From Edaphochlamys debaryana (Eukaryota > Chlorophyta > Chlorophyceae > Chlamydomonadales): a stretch of DNA of 64,000 bases. Below are positions 36,001-46,843 of this stretch, one piece after another; positions within the stretch are counted from its first letter, which is position 1; each line of letters starts with the position of its first letter. The notes under the pieces are model-generated. The model did not search any database, was not told the origin of the DNA, and saw only the letters and a list, made by a program, of their open reading frames with translations. The translations under genes were made by a program, and so were the position numbers. The DNA is taken from NCBI GenBank assembly GCA_016858145.1, contig JAEHOE010000067.1, positions 558,001 through 622,000 on the forward strand, given 5' to 3'.

Positions 36001-39000
36001 TCCTCAGCCATCCATCGTGCGGACGTGCGTACGGCTTGACAGAAGGTAGCTCGCGAAACAGAGTGTGCGAAGGCAGTTGCAGTCTGGGCCTCAGACTTGG
36101 TGGTAGATGTCAGCACGGATTGCCCCCTTGCGAGGGGCCGCCGCTGTGATTGTTGCAGTTATAAGTTATGCATCAACGGCCCACCTCGTGTGCTATGCTG
36201 CGTCCTCTCCTGCCCTGAGAGCGTGTGCGTGTGTCCAGTCACCCACCCATACCCGTCCCACCTCCAAACCAGCCTCCCCCCACGCACTCAGCGCCACAAC
36301 ACACGCAGACACGCTTCTCCACCCCCGATCCCCCCGCGACACGGCACCCACCTGGCCACGTCCTCGAGCTGCATGAACCATCCGGCCCCCAAGCAAGGCC
36401 CCGCCCTCCGGCAAAACACACACACGCCTTTCCCTCCCCATCCCACCCTTCCCCCCCACCCGCCATACCTGGCCACGTCCTTGAGCTGCATGTCACGGGC
36501 CGCAGTCAGCACGAAGGTCACGCCCAGCAGCGGGCCACAGCGCAGCACGTCGCGGGCGTAATCCGGGTCGGCGATGACGGCGCTGGGGTCGCGGCCGCCG
36601 TACTTGCGGCCCAGAACCTACGAGGAGAATGGAGGCGGCGAGGGCGGAGGGGCGGGGCCGCGGTTAAGGGGAGAGCTGCAACGCTCATTCGACAGGAGGA
36701 GGAACGTCAAAATGGAGGGGCAGGGCCGCGTGCAAAGATTCACCTCGCCCACTCCCGTGTTTCGCAGAATACACCGCAACGGCAGCTGTCGGGACTCATG
36801 GTTATGACAATAACACACGACCAGGACGACCCCCGCGCACGTGCGCCCGCACCTGGTTGGCCATGGCCTCGTGTGCGTACACGTCCACGTCCCAGTCCTT
36901 GACGCCGTCCCACCCCAGCAGCCAGCGGGTGGGCCGCCGCCGCCAGATGGACCCATGGGCCACGTGGCCCTGTTGGGGGGTGGGAGGGGTGGGGATCGGG
37001 GAATCAGAGGCGAGGAGAGGAAGGTGGGAAGGAGCTGAGGCACCAGTGGGGGAGGTGGTATAGCTCGCAGCGTGGTGGTGTCCGGCAGGGGTGGGACAGC
37101 GGGGCGTGCAGCAGTGCGGCGTCGGGCTTCAAATCTTGGTGGTAAGGTATCATCAGAGCCTTGAAAGGCTAGGATTGTTGCAGTTAAAATGTTGCATCCT
37201 CAGCCACGACCGCCGCGCTTCACAAACTTGTGCTTCTTCGCGGCAACGTGCATAGAAGCGGTGCACGTCAAGCGCTGCCACCAAAAGACGCATACTCGCT
37301 TTCTAACTTCATGTTTGCCGTCATACATGTGCACGAGAGGATCAACCCGAGACGTGGCTTCAAATCTTGGTGGTAAGGTATCATCAAAGCCTCGAAAGGC
37401 TAGGATTGTTGCAGTTAAAATGTTGCATCCTCAGCCACGCTCGGTACATGTCGTGCAGACGAGCGCTTGGGACACAGGCCTCAGACTTAGTGGTAGGTGT
37501 CAGCACGGATTGCCCCCTTGCGGGGGGCCGCCACTGTGATTGTTGCAGTTATAAGTTATGCATCAACGGCCCAGCCTGGTGTGTTGTGCAGCGTCTCGCC
37601 TGCCCTAGGTGCATGCGGCATGCCCCAGCCCACGCGCGCCCGTTGCTAACCGCGCATCTACCCAGCCCACAATCGAACTCCCATCCACGCACCCACCCAC
37701 CCACCTACCCCATGCACACCCACCCCATGCACCCGCCCCGCTCACCCAGTCCGCCTCCAGCGCCTGCGCCTCCCGCGCGTCCATGACCGCAATGGGCAGC
37801 CCCACGGACCGGTCCAGCCCCGAGGCGGGGGGCGCCGGCAGCAGCCCCCCCGCCGGGTCCTCTGGGTCCACCGTGGGGATGCGCCGCCGCCGCTCCGCCA
37901 GCTCCTTGAGCTCGGGGTTGGACTCCACGTATTGGAGCAGGTCCCACAGCGCGACCTGTTTGACGGGTGATGGTGCGCGGTGGGATGGCATGAGGTGGGA
38001 TGAGGTGAGATGGGTGAGGGTGGGATACAGAGGGCGACGGGGTGTGTTGGTGGAGGGTGCGAGGGTGGCGGAAGCGGTGGCGGCAGGGCGCAGGGGCGGG
38101 GTGGTGCAGGTAGGCGGCATGAAAGCACAAGGCGGGGCGGAAGGGCGCACCTTGGACCCGTCCTTGAGCGTGACGAACATTCGCTCCTGCATCAGCTTCT
38201 TTCGCGCGGTGTTGGCGAGGGCCTCGCGCTCTTCGGGACCAAGCGAGGCCAGCTGCTGCTTGAAGTCCTGTGAGCATAGAACGAGAATGCCGGGGGCTCA
38301 GAAAGGCAGACCTATGCTGAACAAGCATGGCTGACACAGCGGACGCACAAGAGCGTCGGCTGCGCACCCGTAAGAGAGTGGATGCGTTGCTGTAGCGAGC
38401 TCACCTTCCAGAGCACAACGTTGCCCTTCTCCACCTCCTCCTTCAGCTCCTTGTCGGACAGGGCCGTGGTGCCCGGTGCGAACTTGGTGGGGTCGGGTGT
38501 CCCGATCCAGCCGCCGTCGGACTCCATGGCTGCCTTAACCTCCGGATCTTCCGAGTCAGGTATCATGATTGTCGAAGGATCTCTGAGGGAGGAGGTGAGG
38601 CAAGGAATGGCCAGCATGCTCGAAGAAGGATAGTGGGGGCCCAAGGGGATGCCGCCGCAGGGTCTGCGGCATATTGCATGGAGCGCCCCGCCCTGCCCAT
38701 GGACAAGTCAATTGCTCCTAGAGCGATAGTGCGAGGCGAACAGCACGAAGCAAGCTGGGTTCGCGGTGGCATGTGCAGCAAGTGCACCCGCCATGCCTGC
38801 ACACCGGCCCCTGGCACGGCAAAGCAAGAGCCGCCCCACCACGCCAGGACGTAAGCCAGCGACAATCCTACCTTGCGAGATCTTTGAGGCTTACATGCGC
38901 CCCGCTTTGGGGCACGGACTTCGCCCCATCCGTCGCCGCCGACTTGAAGCGGTGCCAGTTCTCCGGGCCGACCCCTAATCTCCTACTAAGATGACCAGAT

Positions 39001-39053
39001 AGGTCGAAAGTCGGGGACTCCGGCGCAGAGGTTCCTGCTGCGGGGGCCGCCAT
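33009..39053 (-). CDS. Uncharacterised 666-residue protein; host of an intronic RNA-like repeat array
   Basis: Twelve exons keep phase: 38872-39053, 38405-38582, 38151-38267, 37746-37955, 36853-36969, 36469-36617, 34951-35080, 34515-34727, 34202-34274, 33857-34029, 33528-33666, 33009-33328. I do not recognise the family. Visible parts: N-terminus MAAPAAGTSAPESPTFDLSG; a charged helical stretch (LGPEEREALANTARKKLMQE); VALWDLLQYVESNPELKELAERRRR; a tryptophan-rich stretch (SIWRRRPTRWLLGWDGVKDW); one mildly hydrophobic stretch (LLGVTFVLTAA); and an acidic end (LDGSDDEDS). There is no clear signal peptide or membrane helix. I considered the plastid import factor TIC56 and saw no resemblance. Introns 4 (36970-37745) and 6 (35081-36468) contain repeated snoRNA-like units in the same orientation as the gene, so providing these RNAs may be one of its roles. 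It is divergent from ARGLU1. Confidence 0.75.
35220..35300 (-). ncRNA. Candidate box C/D-like RNA, short type (81 nt), intron 6
   Basis: In the sense orientation of the host gene the unit begins GGCT and ends AGCC (possible terminal stem). It contains a CTGATGA element and the 12-nt guide-like string TACCACCAAGAT directly before a degenerate D box (TTGA). The string is complementary to atcttggtggta, which I recall as a conserved eukaryotic large-subunit rRNA stretch targeted by U24. The box C at the 5' end is poor. Confidence 0.4.
35452..35531 (-). ncRNA. Candidate box C/D-like RNA, short type (80 nt), intron 6
   Basis: Near-identical repeat of the 35220-35300 unit with the same GGCT/AGCC ends and guide-like TACCACCAAGAT. 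It lies 232 bp from that unit, with a conserved spacer that is also found in intron 4. Confidence 0.4.
35572..35666 (-). ncRNA. Candidate box C/D snoRNA, long type (95 nt), intron 6
   Basis: In the host-gene orientation: GGCC terminal stem, box C-like GTTGATGC, an internal hairpin (GGCCCCCCGC / GGGGGC), internal CTGA, guide-like CTACCACCAAGT directly before a perfect D box CTGA, and closing GGCC. The guide string is complementary to cttggtggtag of large-subunit rRNA (the U24 target region). The predicted methylated nucleotide would be a G, not the usual U24 site. Confidence 0.48.
35753..35844 (-). ncRNA. Degenerate short-type repeat unit, intron 6
   Basis: Shares the ends and the conserved TGCAACAATC core with the other short-type units, but the guide-like string is mutated (TACTACCAAGAA) and the middle has diverged. 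Probably a decayed copy. Confidence 0.35.
35930..36009 (-). ncRNA. Candidate box C/D-like RNA, short type (80 nt), intron 6
   Basis: GGCT/AGCC ends, CTGATGA element and the intact guide-like TACCACCAAGAT, as in 35220-35300 and 35452-35531. It lies just downstream (in transcription order) of the long-type unit at 36087-36181. Confidence 0.4.
36087..36181 (-). ncRNA. Candidate box C/D snoRNA, long type (95 nt), intron 6
   Basis: Same architecture as 35572-35666: GGCC stem, GTTGATGC, hairpin, internal CTGA, CTACCACCAAGT before D box CTGA, GGCC. Differences from the other copies fall mainly in the hairpin (a c-g pair changes in the loop region) and next to the guide. Confidence 0.48.
36350..36375. 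repeat. Copy of the 3' edge of exon 6, 119 bp downstream of it
   Basis: 26 bp matching the last codons and splice donor side of exon 36469-36617 (strand -) with one mismatch. The flanking C-rich sequence is loosely similar over about 120 bp, suggesting a small tandem duplication. The copy lies within intron 6 of the unrecognised gene. Confidence 0.8.
37125..37205 (-). ncRNA. Candidate box C/D-like RNA, short type (81 nt), intron 4
   Basis: GGCT/AGCC ends, CTGATGA, guide-like TACCACCAAGAT. Together with 37356-37436 and 37477-37571 it repeats the long-short-short order seen at 35220-35666 in intron 6. Confidence 0.4.
37356..37436 (-). ncRNA. Candidate box C/D-like RNA, short type (81 nt), intron 4
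   Basis: Same unit as 37125-37205. The CTGATGA element is changed to TTGATGA here, which keeps the TGATGA core; the guide-like string is intact. Confidence 0.4.
37477..37571 (-). ncRNA. Candidate box C/D snoRNA, long type (95 nt), intron 4
   Basis: GGCC stem, GTTGATGC, hairpin, internal CTGA and D box CTGA as in the two intron-6 copies, but the guide-like string has one change (CTACCACTAAGT), which would weaken pairing with rRNA at one position. Confidence 0.45.
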
Positions 39054-39584
39054 CTCGGACAGCGGCCCCTACCTGCTCCTGCTGCGTGCCAAGCCCGGCG
39101 GGGCTCCTCTAGGGCATAAACAGTCGTGCCCCAACGAAGTACGGGCGGGATCAGCAAATGGGTGGGAGCGCAGAGAGTTGAGCCGGGCGCAGGGGGCAGA
39201 AAGTCGACAGTTGCGTGAGAGGGCAAATGAGGTTGCCTTGCGTGAATCGCTGTAACTTATGTACCTGTGCCGGCTGGGAAATATGGAGCACTGGGGCACA
39301 CGCGGCGACAAGGGCGACATGCGGAAGTGCAGCGGCATGAAGCAAGGCCAGCACAGCCCTTCTGCCCTGGACCCCTCCTGTCTTCTTGCATTGCAACTCC
39401 TTGTGAGACTAGCAGGGCGTAGTCCAGATAGCTGTGCGCGCCAAGAACGCCTGCGCGTGCACCTCGGCGTCTTGCCGCTCAGCACGCGACGCTGCACAAG
39501 ACATGGACATGCGCAACGGCTTATACGTATCCGCCCTATAGCGCTTAAGCATAGCAGGGTGCTGGGCAGTGGCGGCACCTCGAG
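39054..39584. promoter_or_regulatory. Divergent promoter region of the unrecognised gene and ARGLU1
   Basis: 531 bp between two start codons on opposite strands. No other gene seen. No TATA element can be assigned with confidence. Confidence 0.5.
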
Positions 39585-42500
39585 ATGGGCTCGTCGAAGC
39601 GCGCCCGCGATGCGTCGGCCTCGCGGAGCCCGCCAAGGTGCGCGGGGCAAAGGAGCGACAGCCAAGGAGGGGGCTGTTGGGCGGGTGGGGACTTTGCGCG
39701 GAGGGCTCCAGAGCCCACGCGAGGGGTGCGCACGAGGGGGCCCTGCCACGGCCAGTTGCACGTCAGAACCCCTGGCGGACCCTCGGCGCCCCAGGCAATC
39801 TAGGGCATAACTCCAGCCTGCAGGAGGATCATGGTTTACTCAGAGGTTAACGTGGAGTTCTGCACACAGCCCGGCCTTGGGCTTCTGCCCGTCCGGCCAC
39901 CTGTGGTCTAGCGGCTTGTTGGGACTGGCCCCATGCCCGTGCTCATTCCTCGGCGCCCGTGCCGCGTGCCCGTTCCCTCATCGCTTGTACACCCCCGCAG
40001 GAAGAAGTCTGAGAAGGATAAGAGCAGCAAGGAAAAGCGGAAAGACAAGTCCAAGGACAAGGGAAAGGACCGGGATCGGGACCGGGACCGGGACCGGGAG
40101 AAGGAGCGTCACGAAGCTCCAGCTGCGGACCCGGAGCGAGAGCAGAAGAGGGAGGGGCAGCCTCCAGAGGAACAGCCAGTCGCGGAGCCAGCCAAGGAGG
40201 TAGCGCAGGAGCAGGCGGAGGAGGGGCGCAAGGGCGACGGCGAGGGGCCGGCCGCCAAGCCAGACGGCGGCGCCGGCCCGTCCGCCGCCGCTGCGCCCTC
40301 CCGCTCGCCCTCTCGCTCTCCTTCCCCGTCTCCCAAGAAGGACAAAGCCAAACCCGCGAAGGTGAAGGAGAAGGAGAAGGAGAAAGACAGCCGGCGTGAC
40401 AAGGAGAAGGCCTTGACCCGGCGAGACGAGGACCGGGATCGCGATCGGGACCGGACACGGGACCGGGACCGGGACTACAAGGACCGAGATCGGGACCGGG
40501 AGCGAGAGGACTACCGCTCCCGAGACCGAGACCGGGACAGGGAATACCGTGATCGAGATCGGGATCGGGACCGCAGCCGGGACCGTGATCGGGATCGGGA
40601 TCGGGACTACCGGGGCTCACGGGGAGAGTACCGGGACCGGGGCTATGACCGCCAGGCCTCTCGTGACTATCGGGATCGTGACAGGGACCGGGACCGAGAT
40701 TATCGAGACCGGGATCGGGACCGGGAGCACCGGTCGAGAGGCGGCAGCCGCAGGCGCTCTCCCTCGCACTCTCGGTCGCCCTCCCGCTCGAGATCCCGCT
40801 CCCGCGGCCGGCGCCACGCCTCGAAATCGCGATCCAGATCGCGATCTCGGTCTCCCTCCTCGTCCTCTACGACCTCCAGCCGCTCGCGATCCCCCTCGCG
40901 CGAGCGGCGGAGCCGCAGCCGGAGCAGGAGCCGGGGGCGTGGCGGCAGCCGCGAACGGGACCGGGACGCAGGCCGGGATAGGGACCGGCGGCGGCCGGAC
41001 GAGGCGCGGGCGGCCCGGGATGAGGATGAGGAGGACGAGCGGGCAGCGGCGGCGGCGGCTGGCGGCGAGGACGACGGGCTCCTGTCTGAGGAGGCGCTGC
41101 AGCGGTGGGGCGGGGGCGGAGAGGGCGGGGTACCAAGGGGCGTTGGAGGGGTCTAGATGGAGGGCCGGGGGTTGTGGACGGTCGCAGTCGGCCTCAGAGC
41201 CGTGCTTGGCTAGGATGGTTCGGAGGTGCTCTGCCTCTGCTGCCTCTTGTTCCTGCCAAACCTAGACGTCCGGCGTCTTGGCCGCAGAGGCCCGGCGGCC
41301 GTGCCGTGCCGGCTCCCATGTCGATCTAGCCCATGGTTGCCCACTGCCTGACACTCCTCTTCAAGCCCAACATGCGTCCATGCCTGCTGACACCCGCCTA
41401 CCCCATGTGCCAATCTGCCAACGCAGCAAGCGCTCCGAGCTGGAGGCCCGCCTGGTGGCGGAGGAGCTGGAGCGCCGCATCGCCGCCTTCGTGGAGGAGC
41501 GAGTGGCGGCGGTGCGCCGGGGGCGTGCTCGTGTTCGAATTTGCCTTGCGCGAGGCTAGATAGGCCTGCGAGCCACAGCATGAAGACATGGAGGGCTTCT
41601 AGGCGTGCTCGGCGCTAACGAGACAGTGCTGGGCTCCGGGCTGTGCGCCTTTCACCATAGCCCCCCGGCCCTTGCCCCGTATCTCTCCCCTCCAGGTGCT
41701 GGGCAGCGAGGCGGTGCAGAAGGAGCTGCAGAGCCGCCTGGAGCGGGAGCGCAGGGCCATAGAGGAGCAGGTGGGGGCAGGAGGAGGAGGGGGCCGCGGG
41801 GAGGGGGGCAGGGGGGCTGGAGACGTGCGGTGGGAGAGGGGGGTCTTCGTGCTGAGGGCCTGTGGGGAGCAGCCCACACAACCCCACTGCCCCTGACGCG
41901 TCGGCTCACACACCGCCGCTATCCCCTTGTCCCCACCCCGTGCAGGCGGAGCGGGAGCTGGTGGCGGAGCGCATGTGCAACCCGCGCCCCTCGACCTGAC
42001 GCGTGGGCGAAACACACACGCTCCCCTCCCTAACCCGCTCTTGCCCATCCCCGCCCGCCCCCGCCTGCACAGGTGGAGCGGGAGCTGGTGGCGGAGCGCG
42101 AGCGCGCCGCCCGCGAAGAGGAGGCGCGGCGCGAGGCCATCCGCGCTCAGCAGCAGGAGCTGGCGGACCTGGAGGTGTCCCGGCGCAAGGAGGTGGGGGC
42201 GGGCGGGAAAGCAAGGAGGGGAATCGTAGTTGGAATGGTGGGAACGGATGGCTGCTGCGGTGCCCTGGCTGGCTGCTTCCACCAGATCCCATCGGGTTTG
42301 TGCGCGGGAACCCAGGTGGACCCGCTTTTCCCAAACGCCCGTGCTTTCCGCACTGCCGCTGCCCTGCCCCTGCCCTCCCAACCCTCCCCCTCTTGCCTCC
42401 CCCCCCCCTGCAGGAGGAGGCCGAGGCCCAGAGGCGCAAGGAGGAGGAGGCGCGGCAGCTGGAGCTGCACCTGCTGGAGCTGCAGGCGAGGCAGGCGGCC

Positions 42501-42734
42501 AAGAAGGAGGAGGAGGAGCGGTGGGTGGCGGTTGGCGGTTGGTTGGGAGGTGGTTGGGAGTTGCGGCTGGGAGGAGTGGCGGGCTGGCAGGGACAGGACT
42601 CAGACTACCTCCTCTTGGCCCCCTTTGCACCCCCTAGGCGCAAGAAGGAGGAGGAGGACCACCGCAAGCAGCAGCAGCTCATCCTGGGCAAGGGCCGCAA
42701 GAAGATGTCCTTCAGCCTGGGGTTCAAGATGTGA
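39585..42734 (+). CDS. ARGLU1: ARGLU1-like arginine/glutamate-rich splicing co-regulator
   Basis: Seven exons in phase: 39585-39637, 40001-41104, 41427-41511, 41696-41770, 42073-42192, 42414-42520, 42638-42734; 546 residues. The N-terminal two thirds is an RS/RD-rich domain with long arginine-aspartate dipeptide runs (RDRDRDRDR) and serine-arginine blocks (RSRSRSRSRSPS). A glutamate/arginine coiled coil follows (ERRIAAFVEERVAA, RELVAERERAAREEEARREA), then the characteristic ending LILGKGRKKMSFSLGFK, which matches the ARGLU1 C-terminus (I-I-L-G-K-G-...-K-L-S-F-S-L). ARGLU1 is nuclear and acts in transcription and pre-mRNA splicing in animals. This copy is about twice the length of human ARGLU1, the excess being in the RD-rich part. 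The protein's SR-like composition alone would not settle its identity; the C-terminal motif does. Confidence 0.85.
41943..41969 (+). repeat. Relic copy of the 5' edge of an ARGLU1 exon
   Basis: 27 bp after a 'tgcag' acceptor repeat the first 27 bp of the exon at 42073-42192 with a single mismatch (gcggag for gtggag). No donor follows and the frame then diverges and stops, so it is not a usable exon. Confidence 0.85.
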
Positions 42735-42934
42735 TGGAGCAAGTCGTTGCCGTTGGGTTTCTGAGAGCAGATGAGAAGGCCGGGGCTAGGCCATAGAGAA
42801 CTGTCGATGGCTGCTGTCGGGCAGGGAGAGCACCGGTTGAGGCCCCGGGCTCCTCATGGGCTTGCAGGCCAGGGTGTGAGGGAGGCTGAAGGCCGTTGAC
42901 GCGAAGACACAGTCGGACATATCATAGCATACTT

Positions 42935-45900
42935 AAGCATGTCCCAGGCAGTGCGCAGCTTCGTTGCTGCCTTGTTTGGTAGCGAGGACTCTTCGGACTG
43001 CATCGTTGAGTTCAACCTCAGCAAGGACGAGGCTGACCGCCCTGCCAAGCGACAGCGGACTTCTCGGCACAGAGCACAAGCCGGAGATGCTGAGGGGAGG
43101 CTTGGCGCGGAAGAGGTTGCGCAAAATGCCGCTCTGACAGCTGCTAGACAATCCTCCCAGCAACCGAGCCGGGATAGCATAGGCGAGCCGCTCCCGGCGC
43201 ACACGTGGATTCTGAGGCCGGGATCGACCTTCTTCAGGTCGCAGGCGGAGCGATGGACAGCCGAGCAGCCCGCCGGCTCCAAGCGCGTTCTGCGCGTGCC
43301 GCTTGGCAGCCCAGACGACCTTCCGCACGCTCGGTCGGCCATCCACTTCATCTACAGTGACGAGCTGGACGTGAGCTCGGCGGCAGACGTGCTGCGCGTG
43401 CGCCGGGTGGCTAGCTACCTGGGCGTGGAGGGCTGCACGGAGGCCTGTGACGCCGCCCTCCTGGCGCTCGTCCGCAAGGCCTCAGCTCAGCCACTGGAAG
43501 GCCTTGCTGAGGTGTATGTCTGCCGCAAGCTCCTTCCGGACCCTCGTGGGGAGGACCCCACGGCGGCGGCGCTGCTGGACAGCATCCGCACAGCGGGCCA
43601 GGAGCTGCTCGTCGCCTACAAGGGCACGGCCGCGGAGATAACGGCTACGGGCGGCAGCAAGGTGCAGCTGGGGGAGCTGCTGACGTGGGCCTTCCAGGAC
43701 GCCCCAGGGGTCCTCAACGACCCGGCCACCAGGGGCCGGGCGCGCTCGCTGCCCCTGTCCTGCCTCGAGGCCCTGCTCAGCTGCGACGCCTTTGCGACGG
43801 ACGACGAGGCAAGCGTACTCGTGCTGCTTGCGGAGTGGCTGGGCACCAACCAGGGCACAGCAGAGGACGTGCGCAAGCGGCTGTGCGGCTGCATTCGGGT
43901 GTGCCATCTCAACAGCGGGTACCTCACCGGTGTGCTGCCCCTGCTCTCGTGGTTCCCGCTAACCCGGGTGGAGCACACGCTGCTCTGCCAGTCCATGGCG
44001 GTGCCGTCGGGCCCCTTCCGGGACCAGTTCGTCAAGCAGGCCACCGGAGCTGACTACAAGTGGCCTGCCTGCTGGTGAGGCCGACGCATGCGTGCACAAG
44101 CTCAATGTTTTGGAAGTTCGCAGACGTTTTTACGTCGTAGGAGCGCTGTATGCTAAAAGCGCTCGGCCGCTTACCGCAGGACCTCAGGCGCTGCACGGCC
44201 GCAAGGCAACAGCAGTGTCGGGCGGGTGCACGAGTGGCGCATCGCCCAGGGGAACCTGGCGGAGAAGCTCCGCGGGCAGGCGGAGAACGGCGGGCTTGCG
44301 GTCGTGGGCGCTTTCAACGGCACCTCTGGACTCATATACAAGGGCTTCGAGTTCTACCCGCACCTGCAGCTAAAACAACGCCAGGACGAAGCCGGCGTAT
44401 TTCTCTACTGCCGGCTCCCCTCCTGCCTGAAGCCCAGCCGCGTCCCCACCGTTGTGGCCGTGGCGAGCCCCGGCAACTGCCGCCTCACCACCTGGAAGTG
44501 GGCCGAGGGCAGCGACGGCACCGTGGAGCGCAAGACCGCGCACGGCTTCACATACCGCGAGTGGAAGAACTGCATGCGAGTGGGGTGTGGGCTAGGCTTC
44601 CCGGACGCCCTGCCCCTCCTTCCCGCGCCTGCCGCGGCGGCGACCCCCGGCGCGGCCGCCCCCGACCCACTCGCGCGCTGGGCGCCCTACCTGCACGAGG
44701 GCAAGATCAGCGGAAGCCTGCAGTGGCTGGCCGCGTGAGGCGGGCGGGTGCCGAGCGGGAGGAGGAGGCGGGACGGTCGTGACTGATCAGGTGGGGCAGG
44801 AGGGCTGGAGGGCGAGGAGAGTTGGCAAGCCCGACGCACTGGGCTGGCAAGAGGGACTGAGGTTTGGGCTGGGCTGAGCGGGCAGGAGCATGCTGTGGAT
44901 TCCCGCGCGAGGCAGGGGGCAGGTGGCCTTGTGTTGGGACAGAGGTTGTTGGGCTGGGCCTCCCGCGCATGGAACCAAGAGAACTGGATACAGTATTGCC
45001 GTGAAGACGTTGACGTTGGAGCAAGTTCGGACGTTGTGTTGTTGGTTGGTTGGGTGGTTGGTTGGTTGGCTGGCTGGCTGGCTGGCTGGTGTGGCCGGCA
45101 TTCGAGGGAGGTGGGCAGCTTTCACGGCTGGGTTTTGGGGGCGGGATGGAGGAAGCCGCCATGCCCGACCGCTGTGGTTGGCAGCTGGCAGATGGCGCCT
45201 CGTGGGGCTTTAGGTAACGTTGGACACATTGATAACAGGGGTCCCGCGATCACACTTCTAGAACTTGGGCGGACCGCTGGCGCTGGCAGATGGCAGGAGG
45301 GGATGGCAGGATGGGCTGGGTTGGGCTGGGCTGGGCTGGGCGTCATGGCTGGGCAGTGGAGGGCAGAGTTACTGAGCATCGGTACTTCTCTGCGTGCTGG
45401 ACGAATGTCTGCTTCCGAGTCAGCTTGCAAAGTGCAGATGGCCTGTTGGCCGGATCTAGATTTCTACTCACGAGGGGGTCCTGTTGAGCGCTGAGCCAGC
45501 TCAGTCCTTTGTGCACTACACCCACAGACGCACTGCGCAGGGAGTGCGCAAGGAATGCAAACGTCGTGTTGCATGCCGAGGTCCGGCTTACAGCTCCTGA
45601 GCCCTCGGAGCCTCCACCCTCCTGCGACTCGTCCACACCCTCGCTCCCTCCCCCCTGCCACCCAAGTCCCCACTCACAGCACCACCCCATCCACTGGCAA
45701 GGCACGAAGTCAGTACGTAACTCTCACACCTCACGGATTCTGGAGCCTCATTTATCGCGTGCCATGGGTCCTCGGGGGCCGAAGCAGACTACCCTTCGAC
45801 CGCCGGTGGGCTGAACACGTTGACACCCCAACACAGCCCAAAGCTCCATGTCCAGTTTCACACGTCCACAGCATCCTAATACCTGCGGCGACCCTTTGAA

Positions 45901-46296
45901 GACTTCGGTATCGCCCAGCCACACGGAGACGCCCCTGCACGCATCCTCACGATCCCTCACACCTCCCTCACGCGCCCTCCCCTCCGCCCGCGGCCCTTCG
46001 CTAGCATCACAGTTCAAGCCGGCAAGCACCGGCAGGCCCATTCAGCATCCAACCCGTCCGACCGTCCGTCGAAGTCGAAGTCTCGCGACCACCACACCAT
46101 CAACAGCATTGCTCAGGACTCTTTACGCCATGGTGAGCCGTAGGCCCTCAAAGCCTGCGCCCCACGACCCTCACACGTGACCCCCATGTACGCCTTTCCC
46201 CGTATCCCCCGTTAGCCTGGGACCTAGACGGGCCCCAAGACGCGGCCCCTCATCACACGTCAGCCCTCGCTCCGGGTCCGCCCGGCACTCCACAGC
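42935..46296. repeat. Tandem segmental duplication, copy 1
   Basis: Pairs with 46840-50447. Homology begins 4 bp before the BTB start codon and ends after 'ccgcccggcactccaca' in the 3' flank. The distal flank (about 45480-46296) is nearly identical to 49665-50447, including the non-coding part; the proximal flank (44740-45480) is more diverged, with GGTT/GGCT repeats only here. Confidence 0.9.
42939..44738 (+). CDS. BTB/POZ-BACK domain protein, tandem copy 1 (intact)
   Basis: Two exons, 42939-44074 and 44180-44738, joined at TG|GTGAGG...CAG|GACC to give 564 residues. The first part resembles a BTB domain: SSDCIVEFNLSKDEADRP, then a charged disordered stretch, THTWILRPGSTFFRSQAERW-type sequence (here AHTWILRPGS), VPLGSPDDLPHARSAIHFIY and a Leu/Ala-rich BACK-like region (RARSLPLSCLEALLSCDAFA, VLVLLAEWL). 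Exon 2 encodes a separate C-terminal domain (GGLAVVGAFNGTSGLIYKGFEFYP, WAPYLHEGKISGSLQW) that I cannot name. BTB-BACK proteins often serve as adaptors for Cullin-3 ubiquitin ligases; that role is inferred. The single long coding exon contrasts with the many-exon genes around it. The copy at 46844 is its closest relative in the window. Confidence 0.8.
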
Positions 46297-46843
46297 GGAC
46301 ACCTCTTCCCCCCTTCCCTCCCTTCGTCCTCCCATCCCTCTCTCTCCAGCTCCCCTCACTCACCTCCAGGCTCTGGGGACCGACATGCGTACCGGTAGTT
46401 GCGGAGGCCTGCAGCCTACCTTGAGAACCCACGTGAGCACGTGTGCGCTTGGGTCAGATCGAGTACCGGTATGGCGAAGGGTGTCTGCTGCTTGTGGTGA
46501 AGGATGCCCGCTGTTTGAGCAGGCCTTCGTGTAGGCGCCGATGGGCTCGTCAAGTATAGGGAGTGCAAAGCGGGAGGGTCGTCTGACCCCCTGAAGGCCT
46601 GATAGAAGGGAGGGTCATGGGGGGGGGGGGGGCTGGGGAGAGTTAGTCCTCGCAGGGGCCGTGTAGCTGATGAACGCAGGGGCCGCAGAACCCTTTATAA
46701 CCAGGACAGGGGCCATCAATAGAGAGCCTCCAGTGCACGGGCTGCGGTGGGGATACATGGTGAGGGGGGGTGGGGGCGGGGGTGGGTACAGCACGGGCGG
46801 GTCCACGGGCGAGAGCAGTCCCACATACACATAACAGAGAAGC
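44739..46843. other. 3' flank of BTB copy 1 and spacer before copy 2
   Basis: No gene supported. Contains a simple repeat of ggtt/ggct units (about 45041-45090) and a gggct run (about 45308-45340). The segment after 46296 is not part of the duplication and carries G-rich tracts at 46619-46632 and 46762-46790 just before the second BTB start. Confidence 0.6.

Noticed and set aside
35220..37571. CRISPR array or transposon terminal repeats
   Set aside because: Units differ in type and spacing, all share the host orientation and lie within introns; there are no spacers, no cas genes and no transposase.
33009..39053. Identification as TIC56
   Set aside because: Size and charged composition suggested it, but I see none of the tryptophan-rich GYF-like pattern of plant TIC56.
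41943..41969. Alternative exon of ARGLU1
   Set aside because: A good acceptor is present but the homology ends after nine codons, and no donor precedes the stop.
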